NCBI GenBank assembly: GCA_963205465.1
Contig: CAUJKG010000089.1
Location: 1-12,359, forward strand
Reading direction: 5' to 3'
From: Pseudomonadota bacterium
Lineage (GTDB): Bacteria; Pseudomonadota; Alphaproteobacteria; Rhizobiales; Xanthobacteraceae
Length of the DNA: 12,359 nt
A program made the position numbers and the translations under genes. Positions 1 to 7,117 of the stretch are shown here, piece after piece. The first letter of the stretch is position 1. Each line of letters starts with the position of its first letter. Under the pieces are notes generated by a model. The model searched no databases, had not been told where the DNA came from, and saw only the letters and a program-made list of their open reading frames with translations.

Positions 1-1549
1 CGATGCGCCGCGCGATATCCGCCCAGGCCGAAGTGCGCTGCGCGGTCACGAGTTCGGTGATATCGTCGAGCGTGATGACATAGCCGTGCTCGCTTTCGTC
101 TGCCTGTTCGGTCGTCACGCGCACGTTGAAGGTACGCTCGCGTCCGCCGCGCGACATCGTCACGGTGCCGTTGACGCGATGATTGTCTGCGAAAGCATCC
201 CGGATCAGCGGCGCAAACTCGGGAATCGCGGAGATCGCGTCCTTGCCGATCATCTCGCCCTCCCGCACGCCGAGAAGCTTCTCTGCGGAACGGTTGAGAA
301 TGGTGATGACGCCGAACGCGTTGAGGCCGATCACGCCCGCGCCGACGCCTGCGAGCACCGCTTCGGTGAAGCGGCGGCGCTCGTCGATCTGGTCGCGGGC
401 GCGTACGAGGTCGGAATTCTGCGTGCGCAGCTCCGACGTCATCTTGTTGAAGCTGTCGCCGAGATTGGCGAGATCGCCCTCCGAACGGCGCACCGGCACC
501 TGCACGTAAAGATTGCCCGAGGCGACGAGATCGGCGGCGGTAATCAGCCTGCGGATCGGCGCTACCAGCCGGTTGGCGAAGTTCAGGCCGAACCATACGG
601 CGGAGAGCAGCAGGATCAGCGCGATCACCGCATACATCAGCGCGAAGGCGAGTTGCACGCCAAAGCGGCGCTGTTCGAGACCGCGGTATTCGAGAAGATT
701 GGCTTCGGTCTGCCGCAGATACTGAATGACCCGCGGATCGATCGGCCGGGCAATGTAGAGGTACGTATCCTCGTAGCTTGGCAATGGAATGATCGCGGCG
801 ACGTAGTCTGCAGACGGCGGAACATAGACAATGGGCTGCTGCAGCGTCGCTTCCTTCACCACGATGTTCTGCGGGATCAGAAACTCACGCCCGATATTGG
901 TGTCGGCGCGCTCGATCACCGAGAGATCGCCCCGGATCAGGATTGCACTGGGCACGCCGCGAATCTGCGCCTGTGCGGTCAGGATCTTTTGAAAGCGCGG
1001 CCGATCCGAATCGTAGAGCGGCTTCAACCGGGCAAGATCGGTAGCCATGGCGACGAGATCTTGCCGGATGCTGAGACCATGTTCGCGCACATAGGTCTCG
1101 GCGACCGTGATGGCATTGCCGATGATCGCACGCGTCCTTTGCGAAAACCAACGGTCGAGACCGCGATCAAGCGTAATGCTCGCGATGACGGCGACCAGAA
1201 TTGCCGGCACTGCGGCGACGAGACCGAAGAGCAGGACGATCCGGCCATGCAGGCGCGCGCCTGCCCGGCCTTTTCGCTGCGCGCGGATGACATTGAAAAC
1301 TTCCCACGCCACCACGCCCGTCAGCACCAGCACGATCACGCCATTGGCGAGCAGCACGGAAACGACGACGTTATGGGTCGGCGAAATCGGCGTAAGACCG
1401 GTCAGGATCAGGAAGGTAACCAGCGCCGACAGCAGCGCGATCACCACAAGAACCGGCGCGAAATAGCTCGCCAACCGCCGCGGCGGCTTCGGAAAAGGCG
1501 CGGATTGAGCCGGATGCGCCGGATCGGGAGATGTCAGGGAGTCGGCCAT
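1..1549 (-). CDS. ntrY: NtrY, membrane sensor histidine kinase of the NtrYX system (3' end beyond window)
   Basis: NtrY is the inner-membrane histidine kinase that, with the response regulator NtrX, adjusts nitrogen metabolism and in some alphaproteobacteria redox responses. The window holds its first 516 residues. Hydrophobic segments lie at about 30-53, 61-85, 103-127 and 299-322. The loop between the third and fourth (about 128-298) is probably the periplasmic sensor part. A HAMP linker follows at about 323-376 and a PAS domain at about 390-500. The fragment stops at AWADIARRI, the run that in this family directly precedes the phosphorylated AHEIKNP box, so the kinase core lies outside. 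The start is well fixed: an in-frame TGA lies only 9 bases upstream of this ATG. There is no clear Shine-Dalgarno sequence, and a hairpin ends 7 nt before the ATG. It lies 119 bp downstream of ntrC on the same strand, and ntrX is expected further left. Confidence 0.93.
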   Translation of the reverse strand, partial: MADSLTSPDPAHPAQSAPFPKPPRRLASYFAPVLVVIALLSALVTFLILTGLTPISPTHNVVVSVLLANGVIVLVLTGVVAWEVFNVIRAQRKGRAGARLHGRIVLLFGLVAAVPAILVAVIASITLDRGLDRWFSQRTRAIIGNAITVAETYVREHGLSIRQDLVAMATDLARLKPLYDSDRPRFQKILTAQAQIRGVPSAILIRGDLSVIERADTNIGREFLIPQNIVVKEATLQQPIVYVPPSADYVAAIIPLPSYEDTYLYIARPIDPRVIQYLRQTEANLLEYRGLEQRRFGVQLAFALMYAVIALILLLSAVWFGLNFANRLVAPIRRLITAADLVASGNLYVQVPVRRSEGDLANLGDSFNKMTSELRTQNSDLVRARDQIDERRRFTEAVLAGVGAGVIGLNAFGVITILNRSAEKLLGVREGEMIGKDAISAIPEFAPLIRDAFADNHRVNGTVTMSRGGRERTFNVRVTTEQADESEHGYVITLDDITELVTAQRTSAWADIARRI

Positions 1550-1556
1550 GCACCGC

Positions 1557-1590
1557 CATCAGGAAGGCCGGACGACCCGGCGGCCTGATG
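1557..1590 (-). promoter_or_regulatory. Imperfect hairpin in the ntrY leader
   Basis: Seen directly: the outer arms CATCAGG (1557-1563) and CCTGATG (1584-1590) are exact reverse complements, as are the inner arms GCCGG (1567-1571) and CCGGC (1577-1581). The loop is 5 nt and the internal loop is 3 against 2. In the ntrY transcript this structure ends 7 nt before the start codon and covers the region where a Shine-Dalgarno would lie. No T-run follows on either strand, so it is not a standard intrinsic terminator of ntrC. Inference: it could limit or control translation of ntrY, stabilise an RNA end after ntrC, or be a protein-binding palindrome. The rest of the 119 bp ntrC-ntrY gap holds no convincing promoter or gene. 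Confidence 0.5.
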
Positions 1591-1668
1591 CATACCGACA
1601 ACACTGGTGCAAAAATGTGACAGACCGCACGGCCACGCCACAAACAATCCCCGGATTTACTGGCTTTT

Positions 1669-3111
1669 CTACCGGGTCGAGCGGATCACCTGGATGTCCA
1701 GGTCCCTGATCTTCTTCCGGAGCGTATTCCGGTTCACACCGAGCAACTCAGCCGCCTTGATCTGATTCCCGCGGGTCGCCGCGAGGGCCGCAGAGATGAG
1801 CGGAGTTTCCACTTCGCGCAGAACCCGGTGGTAAAGACCGGGTGGCGGGAGGTTGTCGCCGAACCCGCCGAAGTATTTCGAGAGGTGACGCTCGGCAGAA
1901 ACGCTCAAGGTCTCGTCTTTCGTAGCCGTCTCCGCGGAAACTTCCGCGACCGGCTGCGCCAGCTCCGCGTCGATGATGGCAAGGCTGATGATTTCCTGCG
2001 GATAGAGCGCCGAAAGTCTGCGGACCAGGTTCTCCAGCTCGCGCACGTTGCCGGGCCAGCGGTACCGCCGCAGACGATCCAGCGCAGCAGCCTCGATCTG
2101 TTTCTGCGGCAGCCCTTCCCGCGCCGCGAGCATGAAGAAGTGGCGGATAAGATCGGGCACGTCTTCGGTCCGTTCGCGCAGCGGCGGCAGACGAAGCGGA
2201 ACGACATTGAGCCGGAAGAACAGATCCTCGCGAAACAGCCCCTGCTGAATCAGGATACGCAGGTCCTTGTTGGTTGCCGCAATGATGCGGACGTCGGTCT
2301 TGATCGGCGTGCGTCCGCCGACCGTTGTGTACTCGCCCTGCTGGAGCACGCGCAGCAATCGGGTCTGCGCTTCCATAGGCATGTCGCCGATCTCGTCGAG
2401 AAACAGCGTGCCGCCCTCCGCCTGTTCGAAACGCCCGATGTTCTTGGTGTTGGCCCCGGTGAACGCGCCCTTTTCGTGTCCGAAAAGCTCGGCCTCGATC
2501 AGATCGCGCGGGATCGCCGCCATGTTGATCGGCACGAAAGGTCCCGAACGGCGCTTGCCGTAATCATGCAAGGCGCGCGCAACGAGTTCTTTCCCGGTGC
2601 CGCTCTCACCCGAGATCATCACTGTGAGGTCGGTCTGCATCAGCCGCGCGAGCAGACGATAGATTTCCTGCATCGCCGGCGAACGTCCGACCAGCGGAAT
2701 CGCCTCCATGTCATCGGGCTTGGAAGGCTGAGCACCCGAACGCTTGGGTTCGGATAGCGCGCGGCCTACGATCGCGATCAGTTCTTTCAGATCGAACGGC
2801 TTCGGCAGGTATTCATAAGCCCCGTGCTCGGAAGCCTTGATTGCGGTCATGAACGTGTTCTGCGCGCTCATGACAATGACGGGAAGCTCGGGCCGCATCT
2901 TCTTCAGGCGCGGCAGCAAACTGAATGCATCTTCATCCGGCATCACGACGTCGGTGATCACCAGATCGCCGTCACCCTGACTTATCCAGCGCCACAAGGT
3001 CGCGGCATTGCCACAAGAGCGTACGTCGTATCCTGCGCGCGAAAGCGCCTGACTGAGCACTGTGCGGATCGCCGCATCGTCGTCTGCAACAAGAATGTTT
3101 CCAGATGGCAT
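1669..3111 (-). CDS. ntrC: NtrC, sigma-54-dependent nitrogen response regulator
   Basis: NtrC is the DNA-binding response regulator phosphorylated by NtrB under nitrogen limitation. It activates sigma-54 promoters such as that of glnA. The 480-residue product has the full family layout. The receiver domain (1-120) has acidic D11/D12, phosphorylated D54 (in TDVVMPD) and K104. The AAA+ domain (about 138-370) has Walker A GESGTGKE at 168-175, the sigma-54 contact loop GAFTGA at 215-220 and Walker B FLDE at 237-240. A Fis-type helix-turn-helix lies at about 446-468 (AAELLGVNRNTLRKKI). The reading frame stays open for 33 more codons upstream, but that part lies inside ntrB. MPSGNILVADDD is the usual NtrC start, and a GAGG lies 9-12 nt before this ATG, overlapping the ntrB stop. 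The 11 bp gap to ntrB indicates one transcript. Confidence 0.97.
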   Translation of the reverse strand: MPSGNILVADDDAAIRTVLSQALSRAGYDVRSCGNAATLWRWISQGDGDLVITDVVMPDEDAFSLLPRLKKMRPELPVIVMSAQNTFMTAIKASEHGAYEYLPKPFDLKELIAIVGRALSEPKRSGAQPSKPDDMEAIPLVGRSPAMQEIYRLLARLMQTDLTVMISGESGTGKELVARALHDYGKRRSGPFVPINMAAIPRDLIEAELFGHEKGAFTGANTKNIGRFEQAEGGTLFLDEIGDMPMEAQTRLLRVLQQGEYTTVGGRTPIKTDVRIIAATNKDLRILIQQGLFREDLFFRLNVVPLRLPPLRERTEDVPDLIRHFFMLAAREGLPQKQIEAAALDRLRRYRWPGNVRELENLVRRLSALYPQEIISLAIIDAELAQPVAEVSAETATKDETLSVSAERHLSKYFGGFGDNLPPPGLYHRVLREVETPLISAALAATRGNQIKAAELLGVNRNTLRKKIRDLDIQVIRSTR

Positions 3112-3122
3112 CTGCGCCGTCC

Positions 3123-4256
3123 TCACTGGTCCGAATGCGGCGTGCTGCCGCTTTGTGAATACGTGGGCATCAACACGCGGAAGGTCGTTCGTCTTGGCTG
3201 GCTGTCGCATTCCACGATCCCTCCATGGTCGCCGATAATTTTGGCTACCAATGCAAGTCCGAGGCCGCTGCCGCTGGTCTTGGTCGTAACGAATGGATCA
3301 AACAGATGCGGACGAACATCCTCCGGCACGCCCGGCCCGTTGTCGCGGACGCAGAATTCGAGCGGCAGGCTCACACGGGTCGACGCGCCCGGCACGGTGA
3401 GCCGCACGCCCGGCCGGAAGGCCGTGCTCAGCAGAATTTCCCCATCGTCGCTGTCACCGATCGCTTCCGCCGCGTTCTTGATGAGATTGAGAAACACCTG
3501 CACCAGTTGATCGCGGTTCGCGAAAACCGGCGGCAGCGACGGATCGTATTCCTCGACGAACTTGATGCGGCTCGCAAAACCCGAAAGCGCAAGCTTCTTC
3601 ACATGCTCCAGCACCGCGTGAATATTCACGGCGTCGCGCTCGATCGGCCGCTCGTCGGAAAATACTTCCATGCGATCGACCAGCTTCACGATGCGGTCGG
3701 CTTCGTCGCAGATCAGCCGGGTCAGCGCCCTGTCGCCGTCGTCGGCCGACTGTTCGAGCAGTTGCGCCGCTCCGCGGATCCCGGAGAGCGGGTTCTTGAT
3801 TTCGTGGGCCAGCATCGACGCGAGCGCGGTAACGGAGCGCGCGGCCCCCCGATGGGTCAACTGGCGGTCGATCTTGTCCGCCATCGTGCGCTCTTGCAGC
3901 ATGACAACTACCTGTGCCGGGCTCTCCGGCATCGGCGCAACATGGATATCGACGATGCGTTCTCCGCCGTTGCGCGGCGTACCAAGATCGACGCGGTATT
4001 CGTTCACGGCTGCGCTGCGGGTTCTCGCCTGTTCGATGAGCGGAAGCAGCGGACTCCCGAACGGCACGATTTCATGAATGCGATGCCGGCGCAGCACCGG
4101 CGCACTCGCCTCGAAAAACGCTTCCGCCGCAGCGTTTGCGTTCGCGATGATGCCAGTCGGCGCAATCGTAATTACGGGATGCGGCAAAGCATCGAGCACC
4201 GCATCTGCGACGCCGGAAACCTGATCCATCGACTTTTCCGCTCGCGCCATCCTCAT
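3123..4256 (-). CDS. ntrB: NtrB, cytoplasmic nitrogen-sensing histidine kinase/phosphatase
   Basis: NtrB phosphorylates NtrC when nitrogen is short and dephosphorylates it when signalled by PII protein. There is no membrane segment, as expected for this soluble sensor. In the 377-residue product an N-terminal PAS domain occupies about 14-125. The dimerisation and phosphoacceptor helix has H151 in AHEIKNPL. The ATP-binding domain has the N box NLIKNAAEAI (257-266), the G1 box DNGPGVP (305-311) and the G2 box SGSGLGLAL (328-336). I chose the ATG at 4256 because it overlaps the dusB stop as ATGA, typical of translational coupling, and a GGAAGG lies upstream. ATGs at 4250 and 4229 are possible alternatives. 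The open frame runs on to 4463 but only as overlap with dusB. It is co-transcribed with dusB and ntrC. Confidence 0.95.
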   Translation of the reverse strand: MRMARAEKSMDQVSGVADAVLDALPHPVITIAPTGIIANANAAAEAFFEASAPVLRRHRIHEIVPFGSPLLPLIEQARTRSAAVNEYRVDLGTPRNGGERIVDIHVAPMPESPAQVVVMLQERTMADKIDRQLTHRGAARSVTALASMLAHEIKNPLSGIRGAAQLLEQSADDGDRALTRLICDEADRIVKLVDRMEVFSDERPIERDAVNIHAVLEHVKKLALSGFASRIKFVEEYDPSLPPVFANRDQLVQVFLNLIKNAAEAIGDSDDGEILLSTAFRPGVRLTVPGASTRVSLPLEFCVRDNGPGVPEDVRPHLFDPFVTTKTSGSGLGLALVAKIIGDHGGIVECDSQPRRTTFRVLMPTYSQSGSTPHSDQ

Positions 4257-5290
4257 GCTGCCGCCTTCCAGCCCAGTTCGTCGAAGGCGTCGCGAATGCC
4301 GAGCACGACACGCGCGGGCGAATTCTCCGCAAGCAATTGCGCGCGCCACTGCTTGACCCAATCCGTGGAAAGGTTCACGGCACGGGCCGCCGCTTCCAGC
4401 GCCCAGCCGATATGCTTTCGCGCTTCCTTCGAACCGCGCGCGTGACCGTATTGCGCGAGCCATCCGTCATAGAGTTCGACCAGATCGTCGCGCTGGTCTT
4501 CCAAAGCAGGATCGCTCGCGCGCACGCCGCTTGCGATATATCGCCCGATCTGTCCCGGAAGCCACGGCCGGCCGCGCGCCGCGCGACCGATCATCACGGC
4601 GTCGGCGCCGGATTCCGACAGCATCGCCGCCGCATCTTCGTAGCTCTGCAGATCGCCGTTCGCGACCACCGGAATACGGACCGCTTGCTTCACGCGCGAG
4701 ATCGCGCGCCAGTTCGCGTTGCCCTTGTAGAATTGTTGCCGGGTACGGCCGTGGACGGTGACCATCTTCACGCCGGCCGCTTCCGCCCGCCGTGCAAGTT
4801 CAGGAGCCACGATCGAGTCATCGTCCCAGCCGAGACGCATCTTCACCGTCACCGGGATCTTGACGGCGTTGACCGCGGCTTCGATCAGATGAACGGCGTG
4901 ATCGACATCCCGCAACAATGCGGCACCGGCCGCGCCGCTGGTCACGCATTTCGCCGGGCAGCCCATATTCAGATCGACGATGTCAGCGCCTGCCCCTTCG
5001 GCGATACGGGCGCCTTCGGCAATCCATCGCGCCTCGCAGCCTGCAAGCTGGACCACGTGATGACCCACGGCCTGACCTTCGGCCCGTAGCTGCGCCTCGG
5101 GACTTCCGGTGGCCAACCATTCGCAGGCGATCATTTCGGACACCACCAGCCCGGCCCCGTAGCGGTGAGCCATCCGCCGGACCGGCAGGTCGGTGATACC
5201 CGCCATGGGCGCTAGAAACGCGCGCGCGGGCACTTCGAGGGAGCCGATCGTAAAGCTGCATGGGCTTGCTGTGCTGCTCAATGTATCCAT
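4253..5290 (-). CDS. dusB: DusB (NifR3-like), tRNA-dihydrouridine synthase
   Basis: This FMN enzyme reduces uridine to dihydrouridine in the D-loop of tRNA using NAD(P)H. Family motifs are clear in the 345-residue product. It begins with FLAPMAGITD (25-34). The catalytic cysteine is C111 in NMGCPAK. Further marks are VTVKMRLGWD (147-156), HGRTR (180-184), VVANGDL (208-214) and IGRAARGRPW (234-243). The residue after CPAK is C115, where DusB proteins usually have a second lysine. dusB, also called nifR3, heads the ntrBC operon in many alphaproteobacteria, and here its stop overlaps the ntrB start. An upstream ATG at 5323 adds 11 residues. I prefer 5290 because the extra codons are unlike the rest of the gene (AGA, CTA, TTT, TAT), and a promoter-like sequence would start transcription near 5317, downstream of 5323. 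Neither start has a good Shine-Dalgarno. Confidence 0.94.
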   Translation of the reverse strand: MDTLSSTASPCSFTIGSLEVPARAFLAPMAGITDLPVRRMAHRYGAGLVVSEMIACEWLATGSPEAQLRAEGQAVGHHVVQLAGCEARWIAEGARIAEGAGADIVDLNMGCPAKCVTSGAAGAALLRDVDHAVHLIEAAVNAVKIPVTVKMRLGWDDDSIVAPELARRAEAAGVKMVTVHGRTRQQFYKGNANWRAISRVKQAVRIPVVANGDLQSYEDAAAMLSESGADAVMIGRAARGRPWLPGQIGRYIASGVRASDPALEDQRDDLVELYDGWLAQYGHARGSKEARKHIGWALEAAARAVNLSTDWVKQWRAQLLAENSPARVVLGIRDAFDELGWKAAA

Positions 5291-5305
5291 GCCTAGAAAA
5301 TAGGC
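5291..5305 (-). promoter_or_regulatory. Small hairpin abutting the dusB start codon
   Basis: In the dusB leader the sequence GCCTATTTTCTAGGC is a perfect 5 bp inverted repeat with a 5 nt loop, immediately followed by the ATG at 5290. It occupies the space where a Shine-Dalgarno would be. It could dampen initiation at this ATG, or it may be chance. If translation starts at 5323 instead, it lies inside the coding sequence. Confidence 0.25.
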
Positions 5306-5323
5306 CCGAAATCTCGTGCACAT

Positions 5324-5351
5324 ATCTTAATCAAGTCTAGTTCAGAGGCAA
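5324..5351 (-). promoter_or_regulatory. Candidate sigma-70-type promoter of dusB-ntrBC
   Basis: Reading the minus strand, TTGCCT (complement of 5346-5351) and TAAGAT (complement of 5324-5329) are separated by 16 nt. Each matches the -35 and -10 consensus at 4 of 6 positions. Transcription would begin near 5317, giving a leader of about 27 nt to the ATG at 5290. The palindrome AAGCGCTT (5350-5357) lies at its upstream edge and could be an operator. This is pattern matching only. No sigma-54 (GG/GC) element was seen. Confidence 0.35.
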
Positions 5352-5390
5352 GCGCTTTGTTGCAACGCAACTATGGCGACCCCGACGGCG

Positions 5391-5418
5391 AAATCGGCTA
5401 GGAAATTGCCAAATCGGC
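5391..5418 (+). repeat. Pair of 8 bp direct repeats upstream of ispDF
   Basis: AAATCGGC occurs at 5391-5398 and again at 5411-5418, exactly 20 bp apart, or about two turns of the helix, on the same face. Both copies are preceded by GC plus one base. They lie in the 148 bp divergent region between dusB and ispDF, together with the palindrome GTTGCAAC (5359-5366). The layout would suit a dimeric regulator, but short repeats also arise by chance. I could not identify a convincing plus-strand promoter for ispDF. Confidence 0.3.
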
Positions 5419-5427
5419 CTGCTCTCT

Positions 5428-5432
5428 GGGAG
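5428..5432 (+). promoter_or_regulatory. Ribosome binding site that decides the ispDF start
   Basis: GGGAG lies 6 nt before the ATG at 5439, a good match to the Shine-Dalgarno sequence at normal spacing. The alternative in-frame ATG at 5373 has no such site, and its 22 extra codons include several unusual for this genome (AGG, CCA, TTG), so it is probably untranslated leader. Confidence 0.55.
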
Positions 5433-5438
5433 TTTCGG

Positions 5439-6614
5439 ATGGAATTTGCAGCCTTAGTGGTCGCCGGCGGCGGCGGAACCCGGGCCGGAGCCGGCAAACC
5501 CAAGCAATTGCGCCTGATCGCTGGCGTGCCGGTTTTGCGGCACTCGCTGCGGTTATTCACAGATCATCGCGAAATCGACGCCGTTCAGGCCGTCATCCGC
5601 CCCGAAGACCTCCCGGACTACCAGGCGCTCTCCGCAGACCTGCCGAAGTGCCTTCCGGCCGCAGCCGGAGGCGCGACGCGCCAGGCTTCCGTGCATGCGG
5701 GTCTGGAAAGTCTGGTGGCGGCTGCCCCCCGTTTTGTGCTGGTGCATGACGCGGCGCGGCCTTTCGCCGGCAGCGACCTCATCGACCGCGCGATTGCCGC
5801 GGTTCGCAAGAACGCCGCTGCGATCCCCGCTATTCCCGTGACAGATACGATCAAGCGCGTCGATGCCTCGGGCAAGATCGTCGCGAATATCGAACGCAAT
5901 GAACTGCGCGCGGTGCAGACCCCGCAGGCGTTTCGCTTCGATGAACTGCTTGGCGCCCATCGCAAGGCCGCCGCAGAAGGCCGCAGCGATTTTACCGACG
6001 ACGCCGCCCTGATGGAGTGGGCCGGCGCTACGGTCACGACCTTCGAAGGCAGCACACAAAACATCAAGCTCACGACCGCCGAAGACTTCGTGCGTGCCAC
6101 GGCTTATGCGGCAAGCGAGCTTGGCGATGTACGAACCGGAACGGGATACGATGTGCATGCCTTCACCGCCGGCGATCATGTAACGCTTGGCGGTGTTTCC
6201 ATTCCTCACCAACGCGCGCTCTCCGGCCACTCCGATGCCGACGTGCTTTTGCATGCGATGACCGACGCGATCCTCGGTGCAATTGGAGACGGCGACATAG
6301 GGCAGCATTTCCCGCCATCCGATACCCAGTGGCGTGGCGCCGACTCTGCCGTCTTCCTGAAATTTGCTGCCGAACAGATCCGCGCACGCGGCGGCATGAT
6401 CGCCCATCTCAACGGCACCCTCATTTGCGAAGCGCCGAAGATCGGACCGCACCGCGAAGCCATGCGCGCCAGAATTGCCGAAATCTGCGGGATCGAATTG
6501 GGCCGCGTTGGCGTTCAGGCCACGACCAACGAAGGTCTCGGCTTTATCGGCCGCAGCGAAGGAATTGCCGCAATGGCGGTCGCAACAATCCGGCTTCCCT
6601 GGGGTGCCGTATGA
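5439..6614 (+). CDS. ispDF: IspDF, bifunctional MEP-pathway enzyme
   Basis: This is one polypeptide with two isoprenoid-precursor activities. The N-terminal IspD domain (about 1-228) couples CTP to 2-C-methyl-D-erythritol 4-phosphate. The C-terminal IspF domain (about 229-391) cyclises the later phosphorylated intermediate to 2-C-methyl-D-erythritol 2,4-cyclodiphosphate. IspD marks are the nucleotide-binding GGGGTRAGAGKPKQ (10-23) and VHDAARPF (102-109). IspF begins at RTGTGYDVH with metal ligands D238, H240 and H272. It has the GHSDADVLLHAMTDA block and ends with TTNEGLGFIGRSEGIAAMA. At 391 residues it has the normal length for the fused form, which is common in alphaproteobacteria. The intervening IspE kinase is not in the window. 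It is divergent from dusB, and its stop overlaps the cinA start as ATGA, so the two are probably translated together. Confidence 0.97.
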   Translation: MEFAALVVAGGGGTRAGAGKPKQLRLIAGVPVLRHSLRLFTDHREIDAVQAVIRPEDLPDYQALSADLPKCLPAAAGGATRQASVHAGLESLVAAAPRFVLVHDAARPFAGSDLIDRAIAAVRKNAAAIPAIPVTDTIKRVDASGKIVANIERNELRAVQTPQAFRFDELLGAHRKAAAEGRSDFTDDAALMEWAGATVTTFEGSTQNIKLTTAEDFVRATAYAASELGDVRTGTGYDVHAFTAGDHVTLGGVSIPHQRALSGHSDADVLLHAMTDAILGAIGDGDIGQHFPPSDTQWRGADSAVFLKFAAEQIRARGGMIAHLNGTLICEAPKIGPHREAMRARIAEICGIELGRVGVQATTNEGLGFIGRSEGIAAMAVATIRLPWGAV

Positions 6615-7117
6615 TCGACAAGGAAACGAAAGCTGCCGCCCTTCGCGCCTTCGAACAATGCCGCAACCGGGGCTTCACGCTCGCAACCGCCGAGTCCTGC
6701 ACCGGCGGGCTCGTTGCCGCCGCGATAACTGATATCCCCGGCTCCTCAGATGTATTCGACCGCGGCTTCGTTACCTATTCGAACGAAGCCAAGAAGAAAC
6801 TACTGGGTGTCAGCGACGACGTGCTGTCGCAATACGGTGCGGTCAGCAAGGAAACCGCCAAGGCGATGGCGCTCGGCGCACTGAATGCCGCGCAGACGAG
6901 CCTTGCCGTTTCCGTTACCGGCATTGCCGGTCCAGGCGGCGGCTCTCCGGAAAAGCCCGTGGGACTGGTCCACTTTGCTTGCGCCAGCCGCGAAGGCGTC
7001 TTTTACGCGCGCGAATGCCGCTTCGGCGATATCGGCCGCGACGAGGTGCGCCGCCGCTCCGTCATCGCCGCGCTGACGTTGATCGAAGAACTGCTCGGCG
7101 CACCACTACGATCCTAA
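6611..7117 (+). CDS. cinA: CinA C-terminal domain protein, nicotinamide-nucleotide amidase
   Basis: This family (PncC, the CinA C-terminal domain) deamidates nicotinamide mononucleotide to nicotinate mononucleotide in pyridine-nucleotide salvage. The 168-residue product is the stand-alone domain, without the N-terminal molybdopterin-binding-like half of full CinA. Family motifs are ATAESCTGG (25-33, with S29 and T31 in the active-site loop), VTYSNEAKK (54-62) and SVTGIAGPGGGSPEKPVG (101-118). The ATG overlaps the ispDF stop, which fixes the start well, and the frame open upstream is only the ispDF shadow. The coupling to ispDF is familiar from related genomes. Its stop overlaps by 4 bp the stop of the large gene on the opposite strand. 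The older name, competence/damage-inducible protein, says little about its role here. Confidence 0.94.
   Translation: MIDKETKAAALRAFEQCRNRGFTLATAESCTGGLVAAAITDIPGSSDVFDRGFVTYSNEAKKKLLGVSDDVLSQYGAVSKETAKAMALGALNAAQTSLAVSVTGIAGPGGGSPEKPVGLVHFACASREGVFYARECRFGDIGRDEVRRRSVIAALTLIEELLGAPLRS

Noticed and set aside
86..1588. Long plus-strand open frame of 500 codons
   Set aside because: It lies wholly antisense to ntrY, whose translation shows clear membrane, HAMP and PAS structure. The antisense product is rich in Arg, His and Asp with no recognisable domain, as expected from the reverse complement of a GC-rich gene.
1615..1660. Sigma-54 promoter or intrinsic terminator in the ntrC-ntrY gap
   Set aside because: A TGGC...TGCG pair exists on the minus strand, but the GG to GC spacing is one base short of the required distance. 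AATCCCCGGATT (1646-1657) gives only a 4 bp stem without a T-run. Neither is convincing.
3112..3210. N-terminal 33-codon extension of ntrC
   Set aside because: It overlaps the conserved end of ntrB in another frame. NtrC proteins begin at the MPSGNILVADDD position, which also has a ribosome binding site.
3225..4445. Plus-strand open frame of 406 codons opposite ntrB
   Set aside because: Antisense shadow of a verified histidine kinase gene. No family motifs and a similar Arg/His-rich composition. The 309-codon frame at 1828-2757 opposite ntrC is rejected for the same reason.
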